A DNA stretch of 44,013 nt, from the NCBI GenBank assembly GCA_017555845.1, contig JAFZFO010000054.1:1-44013 (forward strand), given 5' to 3'. The stretch is from Bacteroidaceae bacterium. Lineage in GTDB: Bacteria; Bacteroidota; Bacteroidia; Bacteroidales; Bacteroidaceae. Position numbers and translations under genes: made by a program. The number at the start of each line of letters is the position of its first letter. Positions within the stretch are counted from its first letter, which is position 1. Below are positions 17,259-27,346 of the stretch, piece by piece. The notes under the pieces are model-generated. The model saw nothing but the letters and a program-made list of their open reading frames with translations, searched no databases and was not told the origin of the DNA.

Positions 17259-18902
17259 ATGTTAAAGAGATTCTTGACACTTTTGCTTGTATTGACAGCA
17301 ACCGCAACATTTGCACAGGAAAAAGCGATTCCAAGTATTTTGCCAAAGCCATCGAGCATCAAACCGGGCAACGCCAACATCAGGTTTGAATTCACAAATG
17401 AGACGAAAATCATCTACAAGCTCGAGGACACCAACGCAAAATATGCTGCCGACGAGCTTAATAGGATTGCAGTGGAAATCTTTGGCAAGAAGCTGAAGAA
17501 GACAACCAAGCCAACAACAGACAACAACATCATCTTCAAGTTCGACGGTTCGTTGAAGGCCGAGGGATATACTCTCGACATCACCCCCGAGAACATCATC
17601 ATCAAGGCAAAGGATGGAGCAGGTATGTTCTATGCCGTGCAGACACTCAAGCAGATTATCCCTGTTGAGGCTTTTGAAACAACCATTGACCTTGAGAAGG
17701 TATCACTCCCCACAATGAAGATCAGCGATGCCCCACACTTCCCATACCGTGGATTCATGCTCGACTGCTCACGCCACTTCTGGGATGTTGAGACCATCAA
17801 GGAGGTTCTTGATATTCTTGCCATGCACAAGATGAACCGCTTCCACTGGCACCTTACCGAGGACCAGGGCTGGCGTATCGAGATCAAGAAGTATCCTTTG
17901 CTCACAAAGATAGGTAGCCTGCGCGAGCAGACAACAACCGGACATAACGAGGGCCTTGACGGCATTCCTTATGGTGGTTACTACACACAGAAGGAGATCA
18001 AGGAGATTGTAAAATATGCAAAGGAGCGTTTCATTACCATCGTGCCCGAGATTGAAATCCCCGGTCACTCACTCGGTGCATTGAGCGCATATCCATGGCT
18101 GGGCTGCGAGGGCGAGGCCGGCAACTACAAGACATGGGCATACTGGGGTGTATCGAAGCAGATTGCATGCGCCGGCAAGGAGAGCACCTTCAAGTTCTGG
18201 GAGAATGTACTTGACGAGGTCATGGCACTGTTCCCAAGCGAGTATATCCACATCGGTGGTGACGAGGCTCCACGCGACATGTGGAAAGAGTGCCCACACT
18301 GCCAGCAGCGCATAAAGGAGAACAACCTCAACAACGAGGCCGAGTTGCAGTCATACGTAAACAGCCGCATCGAGGCACACCTGAACAAGAACGGACGCAA
18401 GCTCATCGGTTGGGACGAAATTCTTGAAGGCGGCGTGAGCCAGAACGCGACAATCATGTCATGGCGCGGTACTGTAGGCGGCATCGCAGCTGCAAAGAAG
18501 GGCAACTACGTCATCATGACTCCCGGCGACTACTGCTACCTCGACTACCGCCAGACAACCGACCGTAAGGACGAGCTCGACAGCAACGGCAGCTACGTGC
18601 CTTTGCGCAAGTCATACTCATTCAACCCATACGATCAGTTGAGCAAGGACGAGCAGAAGTACATCATGGGTGTACAGGGCAACCTGTGGACAGAATATGT
18701 CACCACTCCAATGCAGTTGCAGTACAAGGCACTGCCACGTTTGGGTGCCATCGCCGAGATTGGTTGGAGCAACCCTGCGCCTGAGACAAAGGATGTAGAG
18801 GAGTTCATCGGCCGAGCTAAAGAACTTGCACGCTACTACAATGTCTTCGGTTGGTGCTTTGGCCGCCACTTCTATGAGGACGGAGTACAGGTAGGTTGGT
18901 AA
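17259..18902 (+). CDS. Exported beta-N-acetylhexosaminidase, GH20
   Basis: Releases terminal beta-linked GlcNAc or GalNAc from glycans. The 547-residue protein starts with a signal peptide (LTLLLVLTATATFAQ, cleavage after about residue 20). A GH20 N-terminal alpha/beta domain (about 25-160) precedes the TIM barrel, which opens with PYRGFMLDCSRHFW and has the FHWHLTEDQGWRIEI strand. The catalytic pair is Asp335-Glu336 in HIGGDEAPRD (substrate-assisted mechanism). The barrel ends near WGWCFG. Length is typical of a two-domain enzyme with no carbohydrate-binding extras. It is divergent from the ROK kinase and followed by a terminator, then the first sialidase. Confidence 0.93.
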   Translation: MLKRFLTLLLVLTATATFAQEKAIPSILPKPSSIKPGNANIRFEFTNETKIIYKLEDTNAKYAADELNRIAVEIFGKKLKKTTKPTTDNNIIFKFDGSLKAEGYTLDITPENIIIKAKDGAGMFYAVQTLKQIIPVEAFETTIDLEKVSLPTMKISDAPHFPYRGFMLDCSRHFWDVETIKEVLDILAMHKMNRFHWHLTEDQGWRIEIKKYPLLTKIGSLREQTTTGHNEGLDGIPYGGYYTQKEIKEIVKYAKERFITIVPEIEIPGHSLGALSAYPWLGCEGEAGNYKTWAYWGVSKQIACAGKESTFKFWENVLDEVMALFPSEYIHIGGDEAPRDMWKECPHCQQRIKENNLNNEAELQSYVNSRIEAHLNKNGRKLIGWDEILEGGVSQNATIMSWRGTVGGIAAAKKGNYVIMTPGDYCYLDYRQTTDRKDELDSNGSYVPLRKSYSFNPYDQLSKDEQKYIMGVQGNLWTEYVTTPMQLQYKALPRLGAIAEIGWSNPAPETKDVEEFIGRAKELARYYNVFGWCFGRHFYEDGVQVGW

Positions 18903-18931
18903 AAGAGAAAAGAGCCCACAAAACCATACAC

Positions 18932-18960
18932 AACTCCTCCTCAAGCCTGGGGAGGAGTTG
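18932..18960 (+). terminator. Hairpin after the GH20 gene
   Basis: A 10-bp stem (18932-18941 with 18951-18960) and a 9-nt loop. It lacks a strong T-run, so termination may be partial and allow read-through into the sialidase gene. Confidence 0.6.
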
Positions 18961-19011
18961 TTGAATATAGTTCAAAGACCATTAATTCAATCAAATACGA
19001 CTGACTATTTT

Positions 19012-22000
19012 ATGAAAAAAACATTTACGTTACTTCTTTGCAGTCTTTTTTCAGTAACTGCAATGTTTGCGCAGACTCCATTCAAGGTGACTACCATTGA
19101 GAACGGAGAGTTTGCCGAGGGTACCACATGGTACACAATGGGTATTGGCACCGGTGCTAAACTCATCAAGGACAATGCGGAAGCCGACCACATTGCACTT
19201 GGCGTTTCAACACCAAAAGGAAATGACGACGAGCTCTGGTGCTTTGTCGGTAACGCAACAGACGGCTATGCTGTATACAACAAGCAGGCAGGTGCCACAA
19301 AAGTGCTTGCATCAAAGACTACCATGAGTGCTATCAGCGGTTACGGTGGCACAGGCGGTTCTACCTACCCCACCATGCAGGATGCAGCAAACCTTCCAAG
19401 CGGTTATGTAGGCCGTTGGGACTTTGCGACATCAAACAAGATTGCAGATGTAAATGGCTACTTCATGCGCATTCACGGCACCAACTATGCAGTGAATGAC
19501 TTTGGTGGCATTGGCAAGCTCGCATTCTGGGCCGAGGGTGCCGATGCAGGTTCTACAATCGTGTTCACTGCAGCCGAGACATCGGTTGAAATCCTTGCGT
19601 CAAAAGGTTCATTCACAGCAAGCAATGCCAATGGTACATGGCACTCAAAGTGGGAGAGCAGCGAACTCGCAGGCTTCTCACTCTCTACAAGTGCCAACAA
19701 CATGACCACCGAAGGCGACTACATTGCCGGTTATTCAGGTCAGTCGGGCAGTTCAGCCTATACCATCACAGCACCTGAAGGTCTTGTTGTGGCTGGCTAT
19801 AGCTTTGACTATGTAAACACAGGCAAAGACGGCAGCTACACACTCACTATTGCTGCCGAGGGCAAGAACTACACTTCATCGGCAACAGTGCAGCACCTTG
19901 ACGTAAAGGTTGCCGACCCAGCACGCACTGTATCTTTCACACAGAGCGGTGCCAACAAGGGTATAACATTCTCCAACTTTGTAGTATACATGAAGCTCGA
20001 CATCCGCACTCCGGAGCCGGCTTTCGATGTATTCCCCACACTCACAACAAACGACATCCCTTACCGTATTCCTGCCATTGCTACAGCGAAGAACGGTAAT
20101 ATCATTGCCGTTGCCGACTACCGCCACAGCCGCGCCGACATCGGTATGGCTACAAACGGCCGCATCGACTTGCGCGCACGTATCAGCACCGACAACGGTG
20201 AGACATGGGGCGAGATCTTTGACATCATTCAGGGTAAGGGTGCTGCCGGCATCGACGCTTCGAACAACGACATGTATGTAGGTTTCGGTGACCCCGCAAT
20301 CGTCGCCGACCGCGAGAGCGACCGCGTGCTTGTAATCAGTTGCTCGGGTAATGTTTCGTTCCCTAACGGACAGCGCAACAACCACCAGGGTATCGCACAC
20401 TTCTACAGCGAGGACAACGGTTTGACATGGAGCACACCTGTTGACCGTGCCGAGTCAATCTACTCACAGTTCGACAACACACAGCACGGCCCCGTACGCG
20501 CAATGTTCGTAGGTTCGGGCAAGATTTCACAGAGCCACTACATCAAGGTTGGCGATTACTACCGTATCTACTGCGCTGTTCTCGTGAAGAACGTGAATGG
20601 TACACACGTGAACTTCGTACTCTACAGTGACAACTTCGGTGAGAGCTGGACTGTACTTGGCGGTGGTGAGGTTTCTCCAATACCAAGTGGTGGCGACGAG
20701 CCAAAGGCCGAAGAGTTGCCCGACGGTTCCGTAATCATCAGTTCAAGAACCACCGGTGGACGTATCTATAACATCTTCACATACACCGACAGCAAGAAGG
20801 CCGAGGGTTCATGGGGTACATCAAAATACTCAAACAACAGCAACAACGGTACTATCGCTGTGAGCAACTCTACAAACGGCGAGATCATGTTCGTTCCTGC
20901 AAAGCGCAAGGCCGACGACAAGAAGGTTTACCTTGCACTGCAGTCAGTACCTCTTGGCTCAGGTCGCGCGAATGTAGGTATATATTATAAGGAGCTCGAG
21001 ACATTGGAGGACTTCATCTCACCCGAGGCTATTGCAGCAGATTGGGACGGCCGTCACCAGTCGAGCTACCTTGCAGGTGCATACTCTACAATGTGTCTGC
21101 AGCACGACAACAACATCGGTTTCCTTTATGAGGAGGACACCTATGGTACAAACGGTGGCGGTTACACCATCGTATACAAGAACTACAGCATTGAGTACAT
21201 CACTGACAGCGCATATGTATATGACGCAGATGTTGACAAGCACGCTATTGTTGCAGCAGGTATCGACGCAAAAATTGCAGCTTTCGACACAGAGGCTCCC
21301 ACCTATGTAGGAACTGTAGATGCAAACTCTCTTGACGCTGTTGCTACACTTATCGAGGCATACAAGACTACACCTTCATACGAGGCATACGAGGCTATCA
21401 ATGCCGGTATCGCAAACATGCCACGTCTTGAGGTTGAGGCCGGCAAATGGTACCGCATACGCAACTCGGAGCGCAGCAACGCCACACTCTACCTGAACCC
21501 AGAGGCAAGCCGTGTGTCAACAGCCACATCAAACATAAAGAACGCCAACCAGTTGTTCACATTCCTGCCGACAGGCAAAGAGAAGGAGTACTACCTCTAC
21601 AACGGCAACTACCAGTACATGCTGGGACCTCTTGCCGCAAACGAGACACAGCCAATTGTGACAACTGACAACGCTGCTGCCGGAAAGTGGAAGATCGAGA
21701 GCACAACCATAGGTTTGAGTTCAATCATCTGTCAGAACAAGACAGGCAGCAACACCGGTCTGCACCTTGCAGGTGACAATGTACGCCTTGTACCCTGGAC
21801 AAACAATGCAGATGCATCATTGTGGTACATTGAGCCTGTTGAAGAGTTCGCATTGACAATCAACGAGTATGCAGCGGTTTGCATGCCATTCGCAATGACA
21901 TTGCCTGAGGGTGTTACAGCCTACATTGCAGGCGCTCCACAGACAGCCGACGGCGTTGAGTTCGTACCATTGACAGAGTGCGGCACAAGCGTCATTGCGG

Positions 22001-22386
22001 CAAATACACCTGTCGTACTGACAGCCGAGAACGGCACATACTACATTGGTGTTGGCGGTGAGGCCGATGCACTTGAGGCCGAAAACCAGTTGAAGGGTGT
22101 ATTGAAGAGTGCATCAGTCAGCGGTTCAAACATCTACACACTCAACAATGGCGAGTTTACAAAGCGCACAAGCACTTCTGGCACAATCGCTGCAAACACA
22201 GCATACTACACAGCCGACAACGCAGCCGCTTCACTCCCTGTAAAGAAGGGCGATGCAACAGGCATTGAAGAGGTGAAAGCGGAAAGCGGAAAGGTTAAAG
22301 GTGTTTATGACCTCCACGGCCGCAAGGTTGCAAAGCCAATCAAGGGTATTTATATCATTGATGGCCGTAAGGTGTTGATAAAGTAA
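19012..22386 (+). CDS. Multidomain exported sialidase, GH33
   Basis: Cleaves terminal sialic acid. The ATG at 19012 starts a clear signal peptide (residues 1-21, ending MFAQ); open codons upstream are not used. The 1124-residue protein has a beta-rich N-terminal module (about 22-190) and a beta-sandwich module (about 195-330) related to one in the next sialidase. The six-bladed propeller starts with YRIP at 351-354. Asp boxes lie at 392 (STDNGETW), 466 (SEDNGLTW) and 539 (SDNFGESW). A helical linker, a ricin-like region with YLYNGNYQYM, a domain with AVCMPFAMTLPEG and a C-terminal tail with VYDLHGRKV and GIYIIDGRK follow. The tail junction is the KAESGK repeat. The many accessory modules suggest binding to mucin. 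Confidence 0.9.
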   Translation: MKKTFTLLLCSLFSVTAMFAQTPFKVTTIENGEFAEGTTWYTMGIGTGAKLIKDNAEADHIALGVSTPKGNDDELWCFVGNATDGYAVYNKQAGATKVLASKTTMSAISGYGGTGGSTYPTMQDAANLPSGYVGRWDFATSNKIADVNGYFMRIHGTNYAVNDFGGIGKLAFWAEGADAGSTIVFTAAETSVEILASKGSFTASNANGTWHSKWESSELAGFSLSTSANNMTTEGDYIAGYSGQSGSSAYTITAPEGLVVAGYSFDYVNTGKDGSYTLTIAAEGKNYTSSATVQHLDVKVADPARTVSFTQSGANKGITFSNFVVYMKLDIRTPEPAFDVFPTLTTNDIPYRIPAIATAKNGNIIAVADYRHSRADIGMATNGRIDLRARISTDNGETWGEIFDIIQGKGAAGIDASNNDMYVGFGDPAIVADRESDRVLVISCSGNVSFPNGQRNNHQGIAHFYSEDNGLTWSTPVDRAESIYSQFDNTQHGPVRAMFVGSGKISQSHYIKVGDYYRIYCAVLVKNVNGTHVNFVLYSDNFGESWTVLGGGEVSPIPSGGDEPKAEELPDGSVIISSRTTGGRIYNIFTYTDSKKAEGSWGTSKYSNNSNNGTIAVSNSTNGEIMFVPAKRKADDKKVYLALQSVPLGSGRANVGIYYKELETLEDFISPEAIAADWDGRHQSSYLAGAYSTMCLQHDNNIGFLYEEDTYGTNGGGYTIVYKNYSIEYITDSAYVYDADVDKHAIVAAGIDAKIAAFDTEAPTYVGTVDANSLDAVATLIEAYKTTPSYEAYEAINAGIANMPRLEVEAGKWYRIRNSERSNATLYLNPEASRVSTATSNIKNANQLFTFLPTGKEKEYYLYNGNYQYMLGPLAANETQPIVTTDNAAAGKWKIESTTIGLSSIICQNKTGSNTGLHLAGDNVRLVPWTNNADASLWYIEPVEEFALTINEYAAVCMPFAMTLPEGVTAYIAGAPQTADGVEFVPLTECGTSVIAANTPVVLTAENGTYYIGVGGEADALEAENQLKGVLKSASVSGSNIYTLNNGEFTKRTSTSGTIAANTAYYTADNAAASLPVKKGDATGIEEVKAESGKVKGVYDLHGRKVAKPIKGIYIIDGRKVLIK
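22273..22296 (+). repeat. KAESGK-type purine repeat in the first sialidase
   Basis: A 24-nt segment coding VKAESGKV, nearly identical to birA units at 2870-2953, located at the border between the enzyme and its C-terminal tail. Confidence 0.75.
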
Positions 22387-22431
22387 CAGCATAAAGTAAA
22401 TAGAGTCTTTAAGGACTTTGAATATTTTAGG

Positions 22432-22463
22432 AGATCCTTCACTTGCACAAAAGTGAAGGATCT
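22432..22463 (+). terminator. Terminator of the first sialidase gene
   Basis: A perfect 13-bp stem (22432-22444 with 22451-22463), a 6-nt loop and a run of T. Confidence 0.92.
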
Positions 22464-22537
22464 TTTTTTATACAACATCAAATTACGGCATTAACTAAAA
22501 TTAAATATTATTTTATAATTGGTATTGCAATACTTAT

Positions 22538-22545
22538 TATATTTG
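22538..22545 (+). promoter_or_regulatory. -7 box of the SGNH-sialidase gene
   Basis: TATATTTG, an exact TAnnTTTG, with a TTG 16 nt upstream. The start codon is about 55 nt downstream. Confidence 0.5.
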
Positions 22546-22599
22546 CACAAGAGTGCATACTATGCACATAAAAACTTAAAAAACTAACCAACACATTTT

Positions 22600-25500
22600 A
22601 TGAAAAGATTATTTACATTACTCATTTGCGGACTCCTCTCGGCTGCAACCATGTTTGCCGATGAACCGTTCCGCAATCACAGGTACGACTCATTCAAAGT
22701 ACTTGAAACAAACAACGAGAGCATTGTCTTCATAGGCAACAGCATTACCGACATGCACTGTTGGCCCGAGGCTTTCGTAACCTCCAACGGAGATTACTTG
22801 CCTATTGTGAACCGTGGAAACTCGGGTACATATTCAACAGAGCAGAGCGATAACCTTGAGTCATACATCAATGGCAAGCCCAAGAAGGTGTTCATGATGA
22901 TTGGTACAAATGACATTGCCACACGAGGACTGAATTTTACAGGAGAACAGGTTCTGGCATACATAAAGAGTATGGTAGAACGCATACAGAAACGTTCGCC
23001 TGAAACTAAAATCTATCTTTACTGCATCCTCAAGAGTGACTATGGCTACAGAGTTGAATCGACATGGCTGCATGCCAATGAGCTTATAAAGGAGTATGTC
23101 GCAAAGGCAAATTCCGACAAACTCAAATATGTCGACATCTATGACGAACTCGCTTGCGTTGCCGATGGTGGTGTATGGAGCTATGACAAGCTACACCTCA
23201 CTGCAGCCGCATATGAGATATGGTGCCGTTCAATCTGCCAGCATTTGCAGGAAGAAGAGAACTACACCGTGCATGCAGTATATCCCGAAAACGCATCAAC
23301 AGCACAGAACGATGGCGGTTTTGGCAGGACAACACACGGTATGCGAGCAACCTACTTCAGCATATTGCCTATCAGCAACGAGGATATCCTGGTATTCGGC
23401 GATGAGTTCATCAAGAACGGAGAGTGGCAGGAGTTGCTTGGCAACGCAAATGTGAAGAACCGCGGTACAGGTTGGGGCTATGGCGGCAGCATCTCTGTAA
23501 CAAGCAAGATTCTTGATGCCACATACGCAAGCACAGGAGTGGAGAAGAAGGATGCAAAAGCAATCTTCATCTACACAGGTACCGAGGACTGCAACGGCAG
23601 CACAGCCATTGCAACAGTGAAGAGCAACTACAAGGCTCTTGTTGACAAGGTGGCAAAGAAATCTCCTACATCAAAAATCTATCTCATGGGTCTGTGTCCC
23701 ACAAACAATGCAAGCAATACAACATCTCGCATTGCCGAGTTGAACAACTATATGAAGAGCATTGCCACCGGCAACATCCGTTATGTCGACACATACACCC
23801 CACTGCTCAGCGGCAGTGTTGCCAACACAAAATACGTCTTCTCCAACAACTACCTCAACGGTTTGGGATATGTGGTAATGGCGAATGCAATGAAGGATGC
23901 CTTGAAGGCCGATTTCCCCAACGATACATATACCGTAATCAGCGAGGCTGATGCTGAGGTGCGCTATGCACAAGCAACACTGCGCAACACACTTTCACAG
24001 GCCATTGCACGCGGCCTTCTCATGGAGCGCGGCGATGCTATGGGACAGTATAACCCTGAGAAGATGGCGGCATTCGATGCAGAACTTGAAAAGGCATACG
24101 CATTGCTCGCAAAGGGAAGCATCACCGAGGCCGAGGTACAGGCTATGGCCGACAAGATCAACGAGGTAATTGAATCGGCAATCTCAATGCCAAAGGCCAG
24201 CACAGCAACCGATGAATACTGGTACCAGATTACATCATTGCGCAGCCCTAACCTCTTCATAAGCGCCGAGGGCGAGGCTACAGGTGTTGTAGGCAAGGAG
24301 AACACCGGCACATCGGCCGTTTCAATGTGGAAGTTCGTTGACCGTGGCGACAACACATTCGATATCGTTAACCGCCAGTATGGTTCATATCTGAACCCTG
24401 TAGCAAACTACAACACACAGATTTCAACAACCAAGAACAAGCCTGCAAAAGGTTGGACTGTAAGCTATGCAAACACACCTGCATACTACATCATCTCATC
24501 GGGTGATGTTCAGTTGAACCAGACAGGCTCGGGACAGAGCTACAAACTCTACAATTGGAGCAACAGCGCTACACTGGGTTATGACCGTGGCGACACCGGT
24601 TGCCAGCTTTCAATAGCAGAGGCAGGCGAACTGGAGGAACTGCCATCGTCACTCGAATACACCGTAGACAAAACCAACGGTAACCTTTACCACAAGGACG
24701 GTGCAGCCAACCAGAGCTGGAACTGCTGCTGGAAGAGCAACACTACCCCACAGTTGCAGTTCGGATGCGGCACAATCAACAACATGAACTGGAGCGGCAA
24801 CAATGTACAGTTGATGACCGGTACTGCCGGCAGTGCAAACTATTCAATCACAGCTCCAGCTGGATATGTAATCACCGAGTACAGCTTTACATTTGCCAAC
24901 AACGGACACAACACCGGTCTCGAGCTTTCAATGAACGACGGTGCTTCATATACCACATCAACAACAGCGCAGACCATCAGTGCAAAGAACCAGAATACAG
25001 GCTCTGTTTCATTCCGCCTGGCGGGAAGCAACGGCAACGGAGTTGTGATGACAAACTTCACAGTAAAAATCAAGGAGGACAAGATTGAAGCTCCAAAAAT
25101 CAGTACCGAGGGCAACGAGCATTGGTACTACATCACAAGCGCCTCTACACAGACATACTGCGCCGGCAAGGTAATATACATTGATGGCGACATGGGCAAG
25201 TTACGTTTCGGCGACAAGATGTTCAGTGCAGACCGCATATGGAGTTTTTGGGAGAAGAACGGCAAGATTGCCATCAAGAACTACAGAGGCGAATATTTTG
25301 GCACAGCAGGCAACGGCACCGGCAATGCAACAGCATTCGGTGTGGTAAACGAGCCCAACTACATCTACAGCATCAACAGTGCCTATGACTTCTTCATCAT
25401 CAAGGACAACGCAGTCGAGTTGCATGCACAGAACGACAACTCTGTGATTGTACGTTGGACCGCTGCTGCAGGCAACGCCTCGCTGTGGAAGTTCGACGAG

Positions 25501-27258
25501 GTTGACACAAGCAATGCATTGGCCGAGTTTGCATCGTCAAGGGTTGTACAGGGCAAGGTGAGCACAGGTATCGGCAACACCAACCAGCCTATCGTGCGCT
25601 CTACTCTACGCATCGGCGGACTCGACGGCAACGTAGAGTTCCAGGGGGTGAAGGGTTCATTCGTAGGTGCAGACAAGAAAGACATCACAAACGTGAAGGC
25701 ATATTTTGCAGCCAACTCACGCGAGCTATTCGTTGACCCCGACAAGAAGATGACTTGGCGTCAGGAGAACGGCGAGCAGTTCGGCGAGACCGTCACACTT
25801 GCAGCCGACGGCACATTTACCATCACCGGCAACAAGACTCTGGCTCCCGGCGACCACTATCTGTGGATTACATATGACATTGCAGAGACCGCCAAGGAGG
25901 GCAACACTGTCGATGCAAACATCACAGCATATACCATTGACGGCAAACAGGTCAACGAGACCAACGGCAACCCTGCACACAGCGTTACAATATTCCTTTC
26001 TGAGGGTGCCGTGCTCATGCCAATGGACAAGGGTTCACTCTACTACCGCATCCCTGCAATCACTGTCACAAAGGACGGCAAGCGCCTTGTGACACTCACC
26101 GATGACCGCAAGCACCACAACAGCGACCTCCCAAGCCACTGCTACCTCGTAGCACAGTATTCCGAGGATAACGGCCGCACATGGAGCGACCCTGTTACCG
26201 TTGCAGGAACAGCAGAGACAGGCGGCAACTATGGCCACGGCGACGCATCAATCGTTACCAACCGCGACAATGGCGAGATTGTGGGTATAATGACAAGTGC
26301 CGGCACATACGGCCACGGTTTCTTTGCCGGAACGGCAGCCCAGCCTCCACGTTGGAAGACAATCATCAGCCGCGACGGTGGTTTGACATGGGAGACACCT
26401 GTTGACCACACCGATGACCTCTTTGGTGCAAACTGCTCTAACCCTAAGACAAACACCTGGAAGAGCGGATTCTCGGGTTCTGGTGCAGCGCTCCAAAAGC
26501 GTGACGGAACACTCGTGTCAAGTTTCGTCAACCGTCAGGCCGACAACAGCCAGCACTTCTACTTCTTCATGAGCAAGGACGGTGGCCAAAATTGGTATGT
26601 AAGCGGAACAAGCGGAACAAGTGGTGCCGACGAACCAAAGACACTCGAGCGCAACAACGGCGACCTTGCCATCAGTGTACGCTCAAGCGGCTACAACTAC
26701 TACAATTACACATCAAACGACGGCGAAACATGGCACTTGCCTTCACAGACACGCTTCAACAGCGGTATCTCGGGCAACGCGTGCGACGGCGAGTATATGG
26801 TATGGTGTTCAACTGTTGAGGGCAACCCATGGAACATTGCATTGCAGACATTGCCAAACAACAGCAGCCGCCAGAATGTAAGTATCGCACTCTCTACCGA
26901 CGAGGGCGCAACATTCGGCACTCCAAAGACCATCTGCCCAATAGGCTCGGCCTATAGTGCAGCAGTCGTGCTCCCAGACGGTACACTTGGTGTATATTAT
27001 GAGGAGAATGGTGTGTTCGGAGGCTTTACCATGCGCTTTGTACGCTTCTCGCTTGACTGGGCAAGCAACGGCAAATACAAGTTTACCGAAAGCGCTCCAT
27101 TCCACCCCATCAAGTCTACAAACCCAAGCGCGATTGAAGAGGTAAAAGCGGAAAACGGAAAGGAGAAAGCCATTTACGATTTGCAGGGCCGTAAGGTAAC
27201 TGCACCTGTAAAAGGCGGTATCTACATTCAGAACGGCAAGAAGTTCATAGCTCAGTAA
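22600..27258 (+). CDS. Composite exported enzyme: SGNH esterase, degenerate SGNH domain, lectin-like modules and GH33 sialidase
   Basis: 1552 residues with a signal peptide (1-20). The first SGNH domain (about 40-215) has GNSIT with Ser48, GTND at 102-105 and Asp196-x-x-His199, so it looks active, probably as a sialate O-acetylesterase. The second SGNH-like domain (about 260-450) has Gly-Asp-Glu instead of the nucleophile motif (267-269), GTED instead of GTND and no D-x-x-H pair, so it is probably inactive. A helical linker, a lectin-like module, a beta-sandwich shared with the first sialidase, another lectin-like module and a neuraminidase N-terminal domain follow. The propeller has YRIP at 1149 and Asp boxes at 1188, 1257, 1325, 1372 and 1432. 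The protein ends in the same tail type (IYDLQGRKV). Coupled deacetylation and desialylation is the likely job. Confidence 0.88.
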   Translation: MKRLFTLLICGLLSAATMFADEPFRNHRYDSFKVLETNNESIVFIGNSITDMHCWPEAFVTSNGDYLPIVNRGNSGTYSTEQSDNLESYINGKPKKVFMMIGTNDIATRGLNFTGEQVLAYIKSMVERIQKRSPETKIYLYCILKSDYGYRVESTWLHANELIKEYVAKANSDKLKYVDIYDELACVADGGVWSYDKLHLTAAAYEIWCRSICQHLQEEENYTVHAVYPENASTAQNDGGFGRTTHGMRATYFSILPISNEDILVFGDEFIKNGEWQELLGNANVKNRGTGWGYGGSISVTSKILDATYASTGVEKKDAKAIFIYTGTEDCNGSTAIATVKSNYKALVDKVAKKSPTSKIYLMGLCPTNNASNTTSRIAELNNYMKSIATGNIRYVDTYTPLLSGSVANTKYVFSNNYLNGLGYVVMANAMKDALKADFPNDTYTVISEADAEVRYAQATLRNTLSQAIARGLLMERGDAMGQYNPEKMAAFDAELEKAYALLAKGSITEAEVQAMADKINEVIESAISMPKASTATDEYWYQITSLRSPNLFISAEGEATGVVGKENTGTSAVSMWKFVDRGDNTFDIVNRQYGSYLNPVANYNTQISTTKNKPAKGWTVSYANTPAYYIISSGDVQLNQTGSGQSYKLYNWSNSATLGYDRGDTGCQLSIAEAGELEELPSSLEYTVDKTNGNLYHKDGAANQSWNCCWKSNTTPQLQFGCGTINNMNWSGNNVQLMTGTAGSANYSITAPAGYVITEYSFTFANNGHNTGLELSMNDGASYTTSTTAQTISAKNQNTGSVSFRLAGSNGNGVVMTNFTVKIKEDKIEAPKISTEGNEHWYYITSASTQTYCAGKVIYIDGDMGKLRFGDKMFSADRIWSFWEKNGKIAIKNYRGEYFGTAGNGTGNATAFGVVNEPNYIYSINSAYDFFIIKDNAVELHAQNDNSVIVRWTAAAGNASLWKFDEVDTSNALAEFASSRVVQGKVSTGIGNTNQPIVRSTLRIGGLDGNVEFQGVKGSFVGADKKDITNVKAYFAANSRELFVDPDKKMTWRQENGEQFGETVTLAADGTFTITGNKTLAPGDHYLWITYDIAETAKEGNTVDANITAYTIDGKQVNETNGNPAHSVTIFLSEGAVLMPMDKGSLYYRIPAITVTKDGKRLVTLTDDRKHHNSDLPSHCYLVAQYSEDNGRTWSDPVTVAGTAETGGNYGHGDASIVTNRDNGEIVGIMTSAGTYGHGFFAGTAAQPPRWKTIISRDGGLTWETPVDHTDDLFGANCSNPKTNTWKSGFSGSGAALQKRDGTLVSSFVNRQADNSQHFYFFMSKDGGQNWYVSGTSGTSGADEPKTLERNNGDLAISVRSSGYNYYNYTSNDGETWHLPSQTRFNSGISGNACDGEYMVWCSTVEGNPWNIALQTLPNNSSRQNVSIALSTDEGATFGTPKTICPIGSAYSAAVVLPDGTLGVYYEENGVFGGFTMRFVRFSLDWASNGKYKFTESAPFHPIKSTNPSAIEEVKAENGKEKAIYDLQGRKVTAPVKGGIYIQNGKKFIAQ
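27142..27165 (+). repeat. KAENGK-type purine repeat in the second sialidase
   Basis: A 24-nt segment coding VKAENGKE at the border of the C-terminal tail. It is the same family as the birA repeat. Confidence 0.7.
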
Positions 27259-27277
27259 AAAGAGTTATCATAAATAC

Positions 27278-27309
27278 AAGCGAGGCAATACAAACGTGTT
27301 GCCTCGCTT
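27278..27309 (+). terminator. Terminator of the SGNH-sialidase gene
   Basis: A perfect 11-bp stem (27278-27288 with 27299-27309), a 10-nt loop and a T-run. Confidence 0.92.
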
Positions 27310-27346
27310 TTTTCATCAAGCCGACTTTTAATTAAAAATAATGCAC

